Below, piece after piece: positions 51,147 to 62,043 of a stretch of DNA of 64,000 nt. The DNA is taken from contig NZ_PITQ01000001.1 of NCBI RefSeq assembly GCF_002834385.1, forward strand, positions 434,001-498,000, in the 5' to 3' direction. How positions within the stretch are numbered: position 1 is the stretch's first letter; each line of letters begins with the position of its first letter. A program made the translations under genes and the position numbers. The stretch is from Rahnella sp. AA (GTDB lineage Bacteria; Pseudomonadota; Gammaproteobacteria; Enterobacterales; Enterobacteriaceae). The notes beneath the pieces are model-generated. The model was not told where the DNA came from and ran no database searches. It saw only the letters and a list, made by a program, of their open reading frames with translations.

Positions 51147-51803
51147 TTATAGCGGATGGCCGTTCAGCAGGGCAGAAACACCCTGACGGTAACGTTGTTC
51201 CAGCGTTTCGCGGCTGGTCGCATCGACTTCAAGGTTGCGCAGCCGTCCGTCCTGAATGCCGTAGACCCAGCCGTGCAGGGTGACTTTCTGGCCGCGTTTC
51301 CAGGCCGATTGCATCACGGTGGAGTGGCCCAGGTTATAGACTTGTTCCACCACGTTCAGTTCGCACAATTTATCGAGACGCTGATCGGGGGACAGTTCGC
51401 CCAGCAGGGAGCTGTGTTTGTACCAGATGTCCCGGATATGCAATAACCAGTTATTAATCAAACCCAGTTCAGGGTTTTCAACCGCCGCCTGTACACCACC
51501 GCAACCATAGTGACCGCAAATGATGACATGTTCCACTTCCAGCACGTCGATTGCATATTGCACAACGGACAGGCAATTGAGGTCAGTATGGATAACCAGA
51601 TTGGCGACGTTACGGTGAACAAACAGTTCGCCCGGCTCAAGCCCGGTCAGTTGCTCAGCGGGAACGCGACTGTCGGAACAGCCAATCCAGAGAAAGCGGG
51701 GTTTTTGGGATTCGGAAAGACGCTCAAAGAAACCAGGATCTTCTTCGATCATGGTTTTAGACCACAAGGCGTTGTTACTGATGAGTGCGTCAATGTCTTT
51801 CAT
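51147..51803 (-). CDS. can: Beta-class carbonic anhydrase Can
   Basis: Can hydrates CO2 to bicarbonate for carboxylation reactions and is needed for growth in air. The 218-residue product has the zinc ligands in [10 protein letters not shown] (Cys, Asp) and [12 protein letters not shown] (His, Cys), as in E. coli. The start at 51803 matches the family ([16 protein letters not shown]); the open frame runs 22 codons further upstream without similarity. It is divergent from yadG. Confidence 0.96.
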   Translation of the reverse strand: MKDIDALISNNALWSKTMIEEDPGFFERLSESQKPRFLWIGCSDSRVPAEQLTGLEPGELFVHRNVANLVIHTDLNCLSVVQYAIDVLEVEHVIICGHYGCGGVQAAVENPELGLINNWLLHIRDIWYKHSSLLGELSPDQRLDKLCELNVVEQVYNLGHSTVMQSAWKRGQKVTLHGWVYGIQDGRLRNLEVDATSRETLEQRYRQGVSALLNGHPL

Positions 51804-51931
51804 GGAGCTAATAACCTGTAACGGGCAAACTGCGATGGGGTAATATAGGGTAATACCCCGTATTTTCAAACCGATTCAGCACTCTCATTCATTCTTACAA
51901 CAGGGTTTTCACTACAAGGTACGCTTCCTTT

Positions 51932-52855
51932 ATGAACTATGCATTGGAACTGGAAAAGTTAACCAAAACTTACGCCGGTGGTGTACAGGCTTTGCGTGGT
52001 ATCGATCTGCGCGTAGAAGCCGGCGATTTCTATGCCCTGCTGGGGCCGAACGGTGCGGGTAAATCGACGACGATTGGCATCATCAGTTCTCTGGTCAATA
52101 AAACCGCCGGTAAGGTGCAGGTTTTTGGCTATGACATTGATAAAGATATCGTCAACGCAAAGCGTCAGCTTGGGCTGGTGCCACAGGAATTTAACTTCAA
52201 CCCGTTTGAAACGGTGATGCAGGTTGTCGTCAATCAGGCGGGTTATTACGGCGTGCCGCGCCCGCTGGCGCTTCAGCGTGCCGAAAAATATCTGACCCAG
52301 CTGGATCTGTGGGGTAAACGCAACGAGCGTTCTCGCATGTTGTCCGGCGGTATGAAGCGCCGTCTGATGATCGCCCGCGCACTGATGCACGAACCGAAAC
52401 TGCTGATCCTCGATGAGCCGACGGCCGGTGTAGATATCGAACTGCGTCGTTCCATGTGGGGCTTCCTGAAAGAGCTCAACGCGCAGGGCACGACCATTAT
52501 TCTGACCACGCACTATCTGGAAGAAGCCGAAATGCTGTGCCGCAATATCGGCATTATTCAGGGCGGTGAACTGGTGGAAAATACCAGCATGAAGGAACTG
52601 CTGTCTAAGCTGAAATCCGAAACCTTTATTCTGGATTTAGGGGCGAAAAGCCCGCTGCCGGTGCTGGAAGGATACCGCAGCCAGCTGACAGATACGTCGA
52701 CGCTGGAAGTAGAAGTCATGCGCGAACAGGGCCTGAATTCCCTGTTCAGCCAGCTGAGCAAGCAGGGCGTGCAGGTATTGAGTATGCGTAACAAAGCCAA
52801 CCGTCTGGAAGAGCTGTTTGTCACGCTGGTGAACGGCAGCGGGGAAAAGAAATAA
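51932..52855 (+). CDS. yadG: ABC transporter ATPase YadG
   Basis: YadG is the ATP-binding subunit of a two-gene ABC-2 exporter with YadH; the cargo is unknown. The 307-residue product has Walker A LLGPNGAGKST, Q-loop LVPQEFNFNP, signature MLSGGMKRRL, Walker B LLILDEPTAG and the H-loop TTHYLEEAE. The stop overlaps the yadH start by one base (TAATG). Confidence 0.95.
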   Translation: MNYALELEKLTKTYAGGVQALRGIDLRVEAGDFYALLGPNGAGKSTTIGIISSLVNKTAGKVQVFGYDIDKDIVNAKRQLGLVPQEFNFNPFETVMQVVVNQAGYYGVPRPLALQRAEKYLTQLDLWGKRNERSRMLSGGMKRRLMIARALMHEPKLLILDEPTAGVDIELRRSMWGFLKELNAQGTTIILTTHYLEEAEMLCRNIGIIQGGELVENTSMKELLSKLKSETFILDLGAKSPLPVLEGYRSQLTDTSTLEVEVMREQGLNSLFSQLSKQGVQVLSMRNKANRLEELFVTLVNGSGEKK

Positions 52856-53625
52856 TGTCGCAACTGTATTGGATAGCACTCAAAAGCATCTGGATGAAAG
52901 AGATCAACCGGTTTGGCCGGATTTGGATCCAAACGCTGGTTCCGCCGGTGATCACCATGACGCTTTATTTCATCATCTTCGGTAATCTGATTGGTTCACA
53001 AATCGGCAGCATGCATGGTTTCACCTACATGCAGTTCATCGTGCCGGGCCTGATCATGATGGCGGTAATCACTAACTCTTACGCCAACGTAGCGTCGTCT
53101 TTCTTTAGCGCAAAATTCCAGCGTAATATTGAAGAGCTGCTGGTTGCTCCTGTACCCACGCATGTGGTGATCGCCGGCTATGTCGGCGGCGGCGTGGCGC
53201 GTGGGATCTGCGTGGGGATCCTGGTCACGGCGATTTCACTGTTCTTCGTGCCGCTGGTGATCCATTCCTGGTGGGTGATTGCGCTGACGCTGCTGCTGAC
53301 TGCGATCCTGTTCTCGCTGGGCGGCCTGCTGAATGCGGTGTTTGCCACCACGTTTGATGATATCAGCCTGATCCCGACGTTTGTGCTGACGCCGCTGACG
53401 TACCTGGGCGGCGTGTTTTACTCGCTGTCGCTGTTGCCGCCCATCTGGCAGGCGATTTCGAAGCTGAACCCGATCGTCTACATGATCAGCGGCTTCCGCT
53501 ACGGATTCCTGGGGATCAGTGATGTTCCGCTGATCTTCACGATGAGCGTGCTGGTGGCGTTTATCGCGGTGTTTTACTTGCTGGCGTGGTATCTGATTGA
53601 GCGCGGGCGTGGTTTACGTAGTTAA
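52855..53625 (+). CDS. yadH: ABC-2 type transporter permease YadH
   Basis: YadH is the six-helix membrane partner of YadG. The 256-residue product has the ABC-2 membrane pattern, with FIVPGLIMMAVITNSYANVA and the conserved FVLTPLTYLGGVFYSLSLLP. In E. coli yadI and yadE separate it from panD; here panD follows directly in convergent orientation. Confidence 0.95.
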   Translation: MSQLYWIALKSIWMKEINRFGRIWIQTLVPPVITMTLYFIIFGNLIGSQIGSMHGFTYMQFIVPGLIMMAVITNSYANVASSFFSAKFQRNIEELLVAPVPTHVVIAGYVGGGVARGICVGILVTAISLFFVPLVIHSWWVIALTLLLTAILFSLGGLLNAVFATTFDDISLIPTFVLTPLTYLGGVFYSLSLLPPIWQAISKLNPIVYMISGFRYGFLGISDVPLIFTMSVLVAFIAVFYLLAWYLIERGRGLRS

Positions 53626-53649
53626 TGCCGTTAGGATTATAAAATGAGA

Positions 53650-53677
53650 AACGGGGCAATCCATGCCCCGTTTTTTT
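53650..53677. terminator. Terminator between yadH and panD
   Basis: AACGGGGCA pairs with TGCCCCGTT around a 5-nt loop, followed by seven T residues. Confidence 0.93.
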
Positions 53678-53691
53678 GGCCTGATTCGGGC

Positions 53692-54072
53692 TCAAGCCAC
53701 CTGAACCGGCACGGCTTTCGCGGTGCGTTTCAGCTGGTTTTCACCTTCAAAATAAGCCACTTTCGGTTTGTGCTGGCGGGCATCAGCGTCAGACATCTGC
53801 ACGTATGAGCAGATGATCAGCAGATCGCCGACACAGGCGCAGCGCGCAGCAGCGCCGTTGACCGAAATAATACGCGAACCGCGTTCTGCCGCGATGGCGT
53901 AAGTTGAGAAACGCTGACCGTTATCAACGTTATAAATATCAATCGCTTCGTACTCTAAAATGCCTGAAGCATCGAGAAAGTCCTGGTCGATGGCGCAGGA
54001 ACCTTCGTAGTGCAAATCTGCCTGAGTCACGTGAACCCGGTGCAGTTTGCCTTGCAGCATAGTGCGGATCAT
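53692..54072 (-). CDS. panD: Aspartate 1-decarboxylase proenzyme
   Basis: PanD makes beta-alanine for pantothenate. The 126-residue proenzyme cleaves itself between Gly24 and Ser25 (HYEGSCAID) to form the pyruvoyl cofactor. The ATG at 54072 is used; a GTG directly before it is less likely. It is downstream of panB-panC on the same strand, 103 bases from panC. Confidence 0.96.
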   Translation of the reverse strand: MIRTMLQGKLHRVHVTQADLHYEGSCAIDQDFLDASGILEYEAIDIYNVDNGQRFSTYAIAAERGSRIISVNGAAARCACVGDLLIICSYVQMSDADARQHKPKVAYFEGENQLKRTAKAVPVQVA

Positions 54073-54178
54073 CACATATACCTTACTTGCGTAAAAAATC
54101 AGGGTGCCCGCCGGGCGGAGATAATAAAATTCCGAGATTTCCGGCGGCCAACATAGTTGCCGATTTGAGCAGCGCTGT

Positions 54179-55033
54179 CTACTGCGTCAGATCAACCTCC
54201 TGGTTATCAATCAGACGGGCTTTCCCTAACCATGCCGCCATCAGGATCACCGCAGACGTGCTGTCGACGGATAAATCCTGCAAGGTTTTCGCATCACGGA
54301 TAAACAGTTCATCCGGTGTAAAACCTGCTTCGCGAAGCTGCTGTGCGGTTTCCTGCAGCATCTCTTCGATGTGACGCTCGCCCTGGCTCAGACGTTCCGC
54401 CAGCGCGTTCATGATTTTGTTCAGCTGTGGCGCGATTTTACGTTCTTCAGCCGTCAGATAGCCGTTGCGTGAACTCAGCGCCAGGCCATCTTTGGCGCGC
54501 ACAATCGGTACGCCAACGATTTCAATGTCGTAGCCCATGTCTTCCACCATGGTGCGCAGCAGCGCCAGTTGCTGGAAGTCTTTCTGACCAAAGCAGGCCA
54601 CCTGCGGTTGCACCAGATTGAACAACTTGCTGACAATCGTCGATACGCCACGGAAATGTCCCGGACGGCTCGCGCCTTCCAGAATGGTGGAAATCACCGG
54701 CACATCGACCTGGGTTTGCGTTGCCAGGCCTTTCGGGTAAACCTCTGCCGGAGACGGTGCAAACACCAGATCCACGCCGCGTTTGTTCAGTTTTTCGCAG
54801 TCTTCCTGCAAGGTGCGCGGATAACGCTCGAGGTCATCCGGGCGTTCGAACTGCATCGGATTGACGAAAATCGTCACTACCACTACGTCGCCGCGCGCTT
54901 TCGCTTCTTCCACCAATGTCATGTGGCCTTCGTGCAGATTGCCCATCGTCGGCACCAGCGCGATACGCTTATTGTTTTTGCGAAAATCACGGATTTCGCG
55001 ACGCAGCAGCGCCACGCTGTCAATTATTAACAC
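54179..55033 (-). CDS. panC: Pantothenate synthetase
   Basis: PanC joins pantoate and beta-alanine with ATP. The 284-residue product has the nucleotidyl-transferase motif [39 protein letters not shown] and [12 protein letters not shown]. The start is GTG after CGGGAG; no nearby ATG fits. It follows panB by 14 bases in the usual panBC pair. Confidence 0.97.
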   Translation of the reverse strand: MLIIDSVALLRREIRDFRKNNKRIALVPTMGNLHEGHMTLVEEAKARGDVVVVTIFVNPMQFERPDDLERYPRTLQEDCEKLNKRGVDLVFAPSPAEVYPKGLATQTQVDVPVISTILEGASRPGHFRGVSTIVSKLFNLVQPQVACFGQKDFQQLALLRTMVEDMGYDIEIVGVPIVRAKDGLALSSRNGYLTAEERKIAPQLNKIMNALAERLSQGERHIEEMLQETAQQLREAGFTPDELFIRDAKTLQDLSVDSTSAVILMAAWLGKARLIDNQEVDLTQ

Positions 55034-55047
55034 CAGCTTTCTCCCGA

Positions 55048-55842
55048 TTATTTAAAGGAATGCTCTTCGCCCGGATACACACCCTGCGCGACCTGATCGA
55101 CATAAAGGCGTACGGCACTGCGGATATCGCCCGCTTCGGCTAGGAAATCTTTGGCGAATTTTGGCGTATGACCGCCGGTAATGCCGAACGCGTCATGCAT
55201 CACCAGAATTTGTCCGTCGGTCACGTTACCGGCACCGATGCCGATGACCGGAATGCTCAGTTCTTCCGTCACGCGGCGTGCCAGATCGACCGGGACACAT
55301 TCCAGCACCATCAGTTGCGCACCGGCTTCTTCGAGCATCATCGCATCTTTGATGAGCTGATTGGCCGCCACTTCATCGCGTCCCTGAACTTTATAACCGC
55401 CAAAAATGTTCACTGACTGTGGCGTCAGCCCCAGATGGCCGCACACCGGCACGGCGCGCTCAGTCAGCATTTTAACCGTATCACATAACCAACTGCCGCC
55501 TTCGAGTTTGACCATATTTCCGCCTGCGCGCATCAGTACCGCAGCGCTGTCAAACGCCTGTGCAGGCGTGGCGTAACTCATGAATGGCAGGTCAGCCAGC
55601 AACAGCGCATGAGGCGCGCCGCGGCGCACACAGCGTGTATGGTAAGCAATTTCTTCGACCGTGACGGGCAGGGTCGAATCCTGGCCCTGAACGACCATGC
55701 CCAGCGAGTCACCAATGAGCATGACGGTAATTCCCTGCTCAGCAAACAGCTGCGCAAAGCTGGCGTCATACGCGGTAATGGTCGCAAATTTATGTTTTTC
55801 CTGCTTCCATTGGCGAAGCTGGCTCAGCGTTGTTGGTTTCAT
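55048..55842 (-). CDS. panB: 3-methyl-2-oxobutanoate hydroxymethyltransferase
   Basis: PanB adds a hydroxymethyl group from methylene-tetrahydrofolate to ketoisovalerate, the first step to pantoate. The 264-residue barrel protein has the metal-site [26 protein letters not shown] and ECVP(V)-type catalytic region. The ATG at 55842 follows AGGAAAG; a GTG two codons earlier is less likely. In E. coli folK is next upstream; here a two-component system intervenes. Confidence 0.97.
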   Translation of the reverse strand: MKPTTLSQLRQWKQEKHKFATITAYDASFAQLFAEQGITVMLIGDSLGMVVQGQDSTLPVTVEEIAYHTRCVRRGAPHALLLADLPFMSYATPAQAFDSAAVLMRAGGNMVKLEGGSWLCDTVKMLTERAVPVCGHLGLTPQSVNIFGGYKVQGRDEVAANQLIKDAMMLEEAGAQLMVLECVPVDLARRVTEELSIPVIGIGAGNVTDGQILVMHDAFGITGGHTPKFAKDFLAEAGDIRSAVRLYVDQVAQGVYPGEEHSFK

Positions 55843-55948
55843 GAACACTTTCCTTTGAATAATTCATCGGATGAATATGATGCGGGTATTCTACTGTATG
55901 AGCCGAAATGCAGACAGCAAGATCCGCAACGGACTCCTTGATCAAGGT

Positions 55949-55981
55949 CTTAAGAAGTGATTAAGAAGCTTCGCCTATAAT
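55949..55981 (+). promoter_or_regulatory. QseB/PmrA-type box and qseBC promoter
   Basis: CTTAAG-N5-ATTAAG (55949-55965) matches the PmrA/QseB box. It ends 10 bases before TATAAT (55976-55981), so a bound regulator would replace the -35 contact. This predicts positive autoregulation of qseBC. Confidence 0.8.
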
Positions 55982-56000
55982 GGAAAAAACGGAGGGCATC

Positions 56001-56687
56001 ATGCGAATTTTATTAGTCGAAGACGACAAAATGATTGGCGACGGCATTAAAGCCGGGCTGACAAAGCTGGGTTTTACGCTTGACTGGTTTACCGACGGGC
56101 TGACAGGCAAAGCGGCTATCGACAGCGCGCCGTACGATGCGGTGATCCTCGATTTAAGCCTGCCAGGCATGGACGGCATGCAGATGCTGCGCGAATGGCG
56201 GAAAGCCGGCCGTGACACACCGGTGTTGATCCTTACCGCGCGTGATGCGCTAGAGCAGCGTGTCGGCGGCCTCCAGGCGGGAGCCGATGATTACCTGTGT
56301 AAGCCTTTTGCACTGGTCGAAGTGGCGGCGCGTTTACAGGCACTGATCCGGCGGCGTCACGGTGTGGTGACGCCGAAAGTCACACACGGTGCTGTGGAAT
56401 TTGATCCCGCTGCGCGCAGTGTGACGCTCAACGCAGAGGCCGTTACGCTGACCCCGCGGGAAGTCGCCGTGCTTGAATTGCTGCTCAATAACAAAGGCCG
56501 TGTGCTGGCTCGCACCCTGATTCAGGAAAAACTCTACAGCTGGGATGACGATGTCAGTAGCAATGCGGTAGAGGTACATATTCATCACCTGCGCAGCAAA
56601 CTCGGCAAAGGTTTCATCCGTACCGTGCATGGTGTGGGATATACGTTGGGTGACGAAATCAAACCGAATGAAGGGGCGGTGGAGTGA
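56001..56687 (+). CDS. qseB: OmpR-family response regulator QseB
   Basis: QseB is the DNA-binding partner of the QseC sensor. The 228-residue product has a receiver domain with the acidic pair EDD (residues 7-9), phospho-acceptor Asp51 in [12 protein letters not shown] and the conserved Lys in DDYLCKPF, then a winged helix (about 125-220, [19 protein letters not shown]). The ATG at 56001 follows CGGAGGG; a longer frame adds seven unlikely residues. PmrA is the nearest alternative, but the whole length follows QseB. It overlaps qseC by 4 bases. Confidence 0.9.
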   Translation: MRILLVEDDKMIGDGIKAGLTKLGFTLDWFTDGLTGKAAIDSAPYDAVILDLSLPGMDGMQMLREWRKAGRDTPVLILTARDALEQRVGGLQAGADDYLCKPFALVEVAARLQALIRRRHGVVTPKVTHGAVEFDPAARSVTLNAEAVTLTPREVAVLELLLNNKGRVLARTLIQEKLYSWDDDVSSNAVEVHIHHLRSKLGKGFIRTVHGVGYTLGDEIKPNEGAVE

Positions 56688-58069
56688 GGCAACTGAAGAA
56701 ACTGAACAGTTTTAAAAATCTGAGCCTGCGCCTGCGTCTGATCCTGCTTTTCTCTGTGCTTGCGTTACTGACCTGGCTGATTGCCAGCGGCGTGGCATGG
56801 CACCAGACCCGTAAACACATCAATGAAGTTTTCGACACCCAGCAGATGTTGTTCGCCAAGCGTCTTTCCGCCACGGGGCTCGGCGACCGCCTTAATCAGC
56901 AAAAAGATACAGAATTACCCGATACCAGCAAGCTGGTGCGTAAAGGCTCACGCGGGCATACCGATGATGACGCGCTGACGTTTGCCATCTTTAATCTTGA
57001 AGGCAAAATGCTGCTCAATGACGGTGAAAACGGCAAACGTATCCGTTTTGACGGTGAGACGCAGGGGTTTAACGATGTGGAGCTACGGGGAAACAGCGAT
57101 GCCTGGCGTATGGTCTGGCTGACCTCTCCTGATGGCCAATATCGCGTGGCGGTCGGGCAGGAATATGATTACCGAAATGATATGGCATGGAGTGTGGTCA
57201 GCGGCCAGCTGACACCGTGGTTATCTTCGTTGCCGGTACTGCTGCTTGCATTGATTATCATGGTGACGCTGGAGCTTCGCCCACTGCGCCGCGTGGCAGA
57301 AGGGCTGCGCCAGCGTTCACCGGAAGATGCGACGCCGATTGTGACCGACCAGTTGCCCGGCGAAGTGCTTCCTCTGGCCAATGCGCTGAACTCCCTGTTT
57401 GGCCGCACCAGTGAAATGCTGGTGCGTGAACGCCGGTTTACCTCCGACGCGGCGCATGAATTACGCAGTCCGCTGGCGGCATTGCGCGTTCAAACCGAAG
57501 TCGTACAGCTTTCCGGTGACGATACTCAGATGCGCGAACATGCGCTGGAAAACCTGACGACCAGCATAGACCGGGCGACCCGGCTGGTGGATCAGCTGCT
57601 GACGCTTTCCCGGCTGGAAAGCTTTTCCACGCCTGAAGAACTTGAGCGTATCGACTGGCCTTCTCTGGTCTCACAAAGTCTGGCTGAGCAGGATTATCGT
57701 GCGCACAGCAAGGGTATTGAACTGCGTTTCGAAGAGCAGGGCACACCGCCTGAAATGCGCGGACAGTCGCTGCTCCTTTCTCTGATGGTTCGTAATTTGC
57801 TGGACAACGCGATTCGCTATTCACCCGCAGGAACCCGTGTCACGGTGCGGCTCGATACGTGGGGCATTACGGTGGAAGATCAGGGCCCTGGCATAACCGA
57901 AGAGCACCTGGCGCGGCTTGGGGAGCGTTTTTACCGGCCACCCGGGCAGGAACAAACCGGCAGCGGTCTGGGGATTTCGATTGTGCAGCGGATCGCGCAG
58001 TTACACCATTTGCGGGTGGTCTATCGCAACAGGGCAAAAGGCGGTTTAGAAGTGCGGGTAAGTCGCTAA
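56684..58069 (+). CDS. qseC: Sensor histidine kinase QseC
   Basis: QseC is an inner-membrane kinase reported to respond to autoinducer-3 and adrenergic signals in E. coli. The 461-residue product has two membrane helices (about 19-40 and 177-197) around a periplasmic sensor, an H-box [19 protein letters not shown], an N-box [13 protein letters not shown] and the G-box region ([19 protein letters not shown]). The start is GTG inside the end of qseB. It is a few residues longer than the E. coli protein (461 against 449). It converges on folK with only 5 bases between stops and no terminator. Confidence 0.9.
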   Translation: MRQLKKLNSFKNLSLRLRLILLFSVLALLTWLIASGVAWHQTRKHINEVFDTQQMLFAKRLSATGLGDRLNQQKDTELPDTSKLVRKGSRGHTDDDALTFAIFNLEGKMLLNDGENGKRIRFDGETQGFNDVELRGNSDAWRMVWLTSPDGQYRVAVGQEYDYRNDMAWSVVSGQLTPWLSSLPVLLLALIIMVTLELRPLRRVAEGLRQRSPEDATPIVTDQLPGEVLPLANALNSLFGRTSEMLVRERRFTSDAAHELRSPLAALRVQTEVVQLSGDDTQMREHALENLTTSIDRATRLVDQLLTLSRLESFSTPEELERIDWPSLVSQSLAEQDYRAHSKGIELRFEEQGTPPEMRGQSLLLSLMVRNLLDNAIRYSPAGTRVTVRLDTWGITVEDQGPGITEEHLARLGERFYRPPGQEQTGSGLGISIVQRIAQLHHLRVVYRNRAKGGLEVRVSR

Positions 58070-58074
58070 GCGAC

Positions 58075-58554
58075 TTACCATTTCGTCAGGCCATTAAGCG
58101 GAACGCGCAACAGCAGGTTTTGCAGCTTTTCACCATCCGGGAAGACCAGTTCGGGGGCCAGATCCGCCAGCGGGTACAACATAAACTCGCGATTCTTCAT
58201 GTCGTAATGCGGCACGGTCAGGCGTTCGGTGTTGATCTCCTGATCGCCATAAATCAGCATATCAAGATCTAACGTTCTCGGCCCCCAGCGTTCAGCCTTG
58301 CGAACACGTCCCTGATTTTGCTCAATTGCCTGTGTGCAATCGAGCAATTGTTCCGGTGGCAGTAAGGTATCAAGCGCCACGACGGCGTTGAGATAGTCTG
58401 GCTGATCTTGTGGCCCCAGCGGTTTACTGCGGTAAAACGGCGACGCGGCCACAAACCGGGTGCGCGGCAAATGTGCCAGCGCTTCCAGCGCACAATTTAC
58501 CTGGTCAAGAGGGCGGGCAAGATTACTGCCCAGAGCCAGGTAAACGCGGATCAC
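58075..58554 (-). CDS. folK: Dihydropterin pyrophosphokinase FolK
   Basis: FolK transfers pyrophosphate from ATP to 6-hydroxymethyl-dihydropterin in folate synthesis. The 159-residue product has [27 protein letters not shown] and [15 protein letters not shown] with the metal-binding aspartates. The start is GTG overlapping the pcnB stop by 4 bases, so its translation is coupled to pcnB, as in E. coli. Confidence 0.96.
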   Translation of the reverse strand: MIRVYLALGSNLARPLDQVNCALEALAHLPRTRFVAASPFYRSKPLGPQDQPDYLNAVVALDTLLPPEQLLDCTQAIEQNQGRVRKAERWGPRTLDLDMLIYGDQEINTERLTVPHYDMKNREFMLYPLADLAPELVFPDGEKLQNLLLRVPLNGLTKW

Positions 58555-60308
58555 TGACCGCCATCCTTACGCGGAACCCGTTTGCGCGGGCGACGTGGTC
58601 GCGCACGACGGGCGGGCGCAGCATCATCGCCAAGCGTACCGAGCATGCTTTTCTGTGAAGCCGGCGTGGCTTCCTGGAACTCGCCCCACCATTGCGCCAG
58701 GCTCTGCAATTCACGGTGTTGCTCCACTTCAGCACGCAGCACCAGTAAATCATAAGCTGCACGGAACTTCGGATGTTCCATCAGCTTGTGAGCCCGTTTG
58801 CCCTGACGACGTGACAGGCGCAGTTGCAGCGCCCAGATATCACGCACCAGCGTGGTAATTCGTTTTGGAATTGCCAGCGTACGGCACTGTTCATCCAGCA
58901 CATCGTTCATGGCCAGCGCGAAAGCGTCGTAATACGTCAGGCCGCCTTCTTGTGCCAGTTTCTGCGCATGTTCAATCACCGGATACCATAACATTGCCGC
59001 GAACAGGAACGCCGGATTGACGCGCTGATCGTTTTGCAAACGCTGGTCGGTATTTTTCAGAACCTGCAACAGAATATGTTCCATCGGGCTGTCACCCTGC
59101 TCAGTAAACTGGCGGGCGATTAGCGGGAACAACGGCTGGAACAACTGGTATTCACAAAGCTTTTTATAGGTCTCGTAACCGTAACCGGCCTGCAAGAGTT
59201 TCAGGGATTCTTCAAACAGACGCGCGGGCGGGATTTCCTGTAACAGGGTCGCCAGACGCGGGATAGGTTCGGCCGTTTCCGGGCTGATTTTCATATCCAG
59301 CTTGGCGGCGAAACGCACGGCACGCAGCATACGGACCGGGTCTTCGCGGTAACGGGTTTCCGGATCACCAATCAGACGGATGATACCGTTTTCCAGATCA
59401 CGCAGACCGCCGGTGTAATCACGCACCGTAAAATCGGCAACACCGTAATACAGGCTGTTGATGGTGAAGTCGCGACGCTGGGCATCATCTTCAATCGTGC
59501 CGAAGATGTTATCCCGCAGCAGCATGCCGTTCTGAGCCTGTTGGGAGACATTTTTGTCTTCAGTCTCTTCATGCTGTTCATGATGCCCACGGAATGTGGC
59601 CACTTCGATAATTTCCGGTCCAAACATGACATGAGCCAGGCGGAAACGACGGCCAACCAGACGGCAGTTACGGAACAGTTTACGCACCTGATCCGGCGTG
59701 GCATTGGTAGTGATATCGAAATCTTTCGGTTTTTTATCCAGCAGCAAATCACGCACACCGCCGCCGACCAGGAAGGCTTCAAAGCCAGACTTGTTCAGGC
59801 GGTACAGGACTTTCAGGGCGTTTTCACTGATATCACGACGAGAGATGTTGTGCTCATCGCGGGGAATAATGGTCATCGCACGGGTTTCGCCCGCGTAATC
59901 AAAGGACGGACGCGGTTTCTGTTCGTGTTCGACAAAGGGGCGCGGTGTGCGCTGTTCGTTGCGGTCGCTGCGTTGTTCGTTATTACGATCGCCACGTGAA
60001 TCGCTACGTTCGCCACGCGCCTGATAAGGCGAGGAGGAACGGCGGTTGCTATTGTTGCGGCGTTCGCCTCTGTTCGCGTTGTCTTCCCGACGGCCGCGAT
60101 TTTCACGGCGTTGCTCGTAATCACGACGTTCAGGATTTTTTGCCTTCACATTGCCTTCGGCCACAGGAGACGGATCACGTTGGGAATTTCCCTCGCGATT
60201 AGCTTCTCCGGGAAGCGCGGCTTCGTTATGAACAGCCTTTTCTTCACGAACGACTTTATCTTCACGGACCAGCACCTTACGGCAAAAATTGGCTACTCGG
60301 GTAAAAAT
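58551..60308 (-). CDS. pcnB: Poly(A) polymerase I with AUU start and long disordered N-terminus
   Basis: PcnB adds poly(A) tails to RNA and promotes decay. The start is placed at ATT (60306-60308): from there the frame reads [12 protein letters not shown], identical to the E. coli N-terminus, and GAGGTG lies 4 bases upstream; E. coli pcnB is known to start with AUU. The next usable codon, a GTG at 60275, would delete those residues. The 585-residue product then has an Arg/Asn/Glu-rich, low-complexity stretch (about 15-145) that is about 116 residues longer than the E. coli region. The nucleotidyltransferase core follows ([10 protein letters not shown] and [13 protein letters not shown] with catalytic Asp), then the RNA-binding helical part and a basic tail. 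Confidence 0.93.
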   Translation of the reverse strand: MFTRVANFCRKVLVREDKVVREEKAVHNEAALPGEANREGNSQRDPSPVAEGNVKAKNPERRDYEQRRENRGRREDNANRGERRNNSNRRSSSPYQARGERSDSRGDRNNEQRSDRNEQRTPRPFVEHEQKPRPSFDYAGETRAMTIIPRDEHNISRRDISENALKVLYRLNKSGFEAFLVGGGVRDLLLDKKPKDFDITTNATPDQVRKLFRNCRLVGRRFRLAHVMFGPEIIEVATFRGHHEQHEETEDKNVSQQAQNGMLLRDNIFGTIEDDAQRRDFTINSLYYGVADFTVRDYTGGLRDLENGIIRLIGDPETRYREDPVRMLRAVRFAAKLDMKISPETAEPIPRLATLLQEIPPARLFEESLKLLQAGYGYETYKKLCEYQLFQPLFPLIARQFTEQGDSPMEHILLQVLKNTDQRLQNDQRVNPAFLFAAMLWYPVIEHAQKLAQEGGLTYYDAFALAMNDVLDEQCRTLAIPKRITTLVRDIWALQLRLSRRQGKRAHKLMEHPKFRAAYDLLVLRAEVEQHRELQSLAQWWGEFQEATPASQKSMLGTLGDDAAPARRARPRRPRKRVPRKDGGQ

Positions 60309-60318
60309 GGTACACCTC
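60306..60318 (-). promoter_or_regulatory. Ribosome site and AUU start codon of pcnB
   Basis: GAGGTG (60313-60318) is followed after 4 bases by ATT (60306-60308). The rare start keeps PcnB synthesis low and subject to IF3 discrimination. Confidence 0.8.
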
Positions 60319-60398
60319 GATAGTGACTGAAAAAAATGGCGTGACGCAAAAACAGCGGCTAATCATAGCTCACGACAGGCGCTTTGAGAATGCCGAAG

Positions 60399-61280
60399 TC
60401 ACATCTGCCGCGCATTAGCGCACTGGCGCGGTATCTCTGACGGCGTCCAGCGTGTTATCGCCCAGCGTAATAATAAAGGCAAAGTGTAATCCTGCCAGTT
60501 TTCTGGCGGTCTTTGGCCTAAAAATTTCAGTGCGTTAATGATAACCGGCCGCGGATCGCCTTCAGGCAGCGCCGGTGCATGATTTTGTTTGGAAAGCTTG
60601 TCGCCATTTTCATTTACTGCCAGCGGCAAATGCAGGTAGCCCGGTTGCGGATATCCCAGATGCCGGTACAGCGAAATCTGGCGCACGGTCGGCTCGATGA
60701 GATCTGCCCCGCGCACAATATGATTTACGCCCTGAAAATGGTCATCGACGACCACCGCCAGATTGTAGGCAAACAGCCCGTCGCGGCGGCGGATAATAAA
60801 ATCTTCTTCAGCCAGCTGGCTGTCGGCCTGCAAATGCCCCTGGAAATCATCATCAAAACCGTAAACCGGCAAAGTCTGATGCAAGCGGATCGCCGCGTTC
60901 TGCGCACCCAAATTCAGGTCACGGCAGTGCCCGTCGTAGAACCCGCCGGTTTGCGAAATCCTCTGGCGGGTGCAGGTGCAGTAATAGCTTTTTTGTTGCT
61001 GATACAGCCAGTCCAGCACGTCGCGGTAGGCATCATGGCGTTTGGACTGCCAGACGACTTCACCGTCCCATTCCAGCCCGTAGCGTTCGAGCGTGGCTAA
61101 AATACGATCGGCAGAACCGGGGATTTCGCGTGGTGGATCGATATCATCGATACGAACTAACCATTGTCCGTTTTGCGAGCGGGCATGCAGATAACTGCCG
61201 AGAGCGGCAATCAGCGAACCAAAATGGAGGTCACCGGAAGGTGAAGGGGCGAAACGACCTGTGTAGAGTTCTTGTGGCAT
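60399..61280 (-). CDS. gluQ: Glutamyl-Q tRNA(Asp) synthetase GluQ-RS
   Basis: GluQ-RS attaches glutamate to the queuosine base of tRNA(Asp). The 293-residue product resembles the catalytic half of glutamyl-tRNA synthetase: [15 protein letters not shown] (HIGH-type motif), KLSKQN (KMSKS-type) and a zinc site with YYCTCTR and DGHC. There is no anticodon-binding domain, as expected. It follows dksA after 63 bases that contain a hairpin. Confidence 0.95.
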   Translation of the reverse strand: MPQELYTGRFAPSPSGDLHFGSLIAALGSYLHARSQNGQWLVRIDDIDPPREIPGSADRILATLERYGLEWDGEVVWQSKRHDAYRDVLDWLYQQQKSYYCTCTRQRISQTGGFYDGHCRDLNLGAQNAAIRLHQTLPVYGFDDDFQGHLQADSQLAEEDFIIRRRDGLFAYNLAVVVDDHFQGVNHIVRGADLIEPTVRQISLYRHLGYPQPGYLHLPLAVNENGDKLSKQNHAPALPEGDPRPVIINALKFLGQRPPENWQDYTLPLLLRWAITRWTPSEIPRQCANARQM

Positions 61281-61308
61281 ATCAAGTGGGATACTGCGTT
61301 AAAAGGGA

Positions 61309-61331
61309 ACGCGGTGCATGACACACCGCGT
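61309..61331 (-). terminator. Hairpin between dksA and gluQ
   Basis: ACGCGGTG pairs with CACCGCGT (8 bp, 7-nt loop); on the minus strand CCCTTTT follows. It probably acts as a partial terminator that lowers read-through from dksA to gluQ. Confidence 0.6.
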
Positions 61332-61343
61332 AGAACCCGGAAC

Positions 61344-61799
61344 TTAGCCAGCCATCTGCTTTTCGCGGATTTCTGCCAGAGTCTTACAGTCGATACACAA
61401 ATCAGCGGTAGGACGTGCTTCAAGACGGCGGATGCCAATCTCAACGCCACAGGAATCGCAATAACCGAAATCCTCGTCTTCCACTTTTTTCAGTGTTTTT
61501 TCAATCTTTTTGATCAGCTTACGTTCACGGTCACGGTTACGCAGTTCGAGGCTGAATTCTTCTTCCTGAGCGGCACGGTCGACCGGATCAGGGAAGTTTG
61601 CAGCTTCATCCTGCATGTGCGTAACGGTACGATCTACTTCATCCCTGAGCTGATTGCGCCATGCTTCAAGAATCTTTTTGAAGTGAGCCAGCTGAGCGTC
61701 GTTCATGTACTCTTCGCCCGGCTTCTCTTGATACGGCTGCACCCCAGCGATAGCGAGAATGCTCAAGGACGACGTCTTACGGGTTTGGCCTTCTTGCAT
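61344..61799 (-). CDS. dksA: RNA polymerase-binding regulator DksA
   Basis: DksA enters the polymerase secondary channel and, with ppGpp, represses rRNA and activates amino-acid promoters. The 151-residue product has the coiled-coil tip with [14 protein letters not shown] (the two functional aspartates) and the four-cysteine zinc finger CDSC and CIDC. The ATG at 61799 follows GGAGAAG. Near identity to E. coli. Confidence 0.98.
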   Translation of the reverse strand: MQEGQTRKTSSLSILAIAGVQPYQEKPGEEYMNDAQLAHFKKILEAWRNQLRDEVDRTVTHMQDEAANFPDPVDRAAQEEEFSLELRNRDRERKLIKKIEKTLKKVEDEDFGYCDSCGVEIGIRRLEARPTADLCIDCKTLAEIREKQMAG

Positions 61800-62043
61800 G
61801 ATGCTTCTCCTACATAACACGCACTATGCTCATCCACCTGCAGGTTTGCGATGTTGCTACAACTTGCAGGGTTTCGAGCATTTCGATCCCCAAAGGGGAA
61901 AAATCAGGCCGCTATAAATAACAGAAGGCAACGAAGTTGGCAATTATTCCTCGCAGGTGCTTGACAAGGCTGTGAGGAAAAGCGTATTCGCGACCTGTTT
62001 TTTATGCCGCCGACGGCTAATAACAGGGTTATCCGAACTGGGT

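Noticed and set aside
51083-51283. 66-codon frame reading through the can terminator
   Set aside because: It starts in the hairpin and continues antisense to can.
61309-61331. Small RNA between dksA and gluQ
   Set aside because: Only a single 8-bp hairpin in a 63-base gap; an attenuating terminator is enough to explain it.
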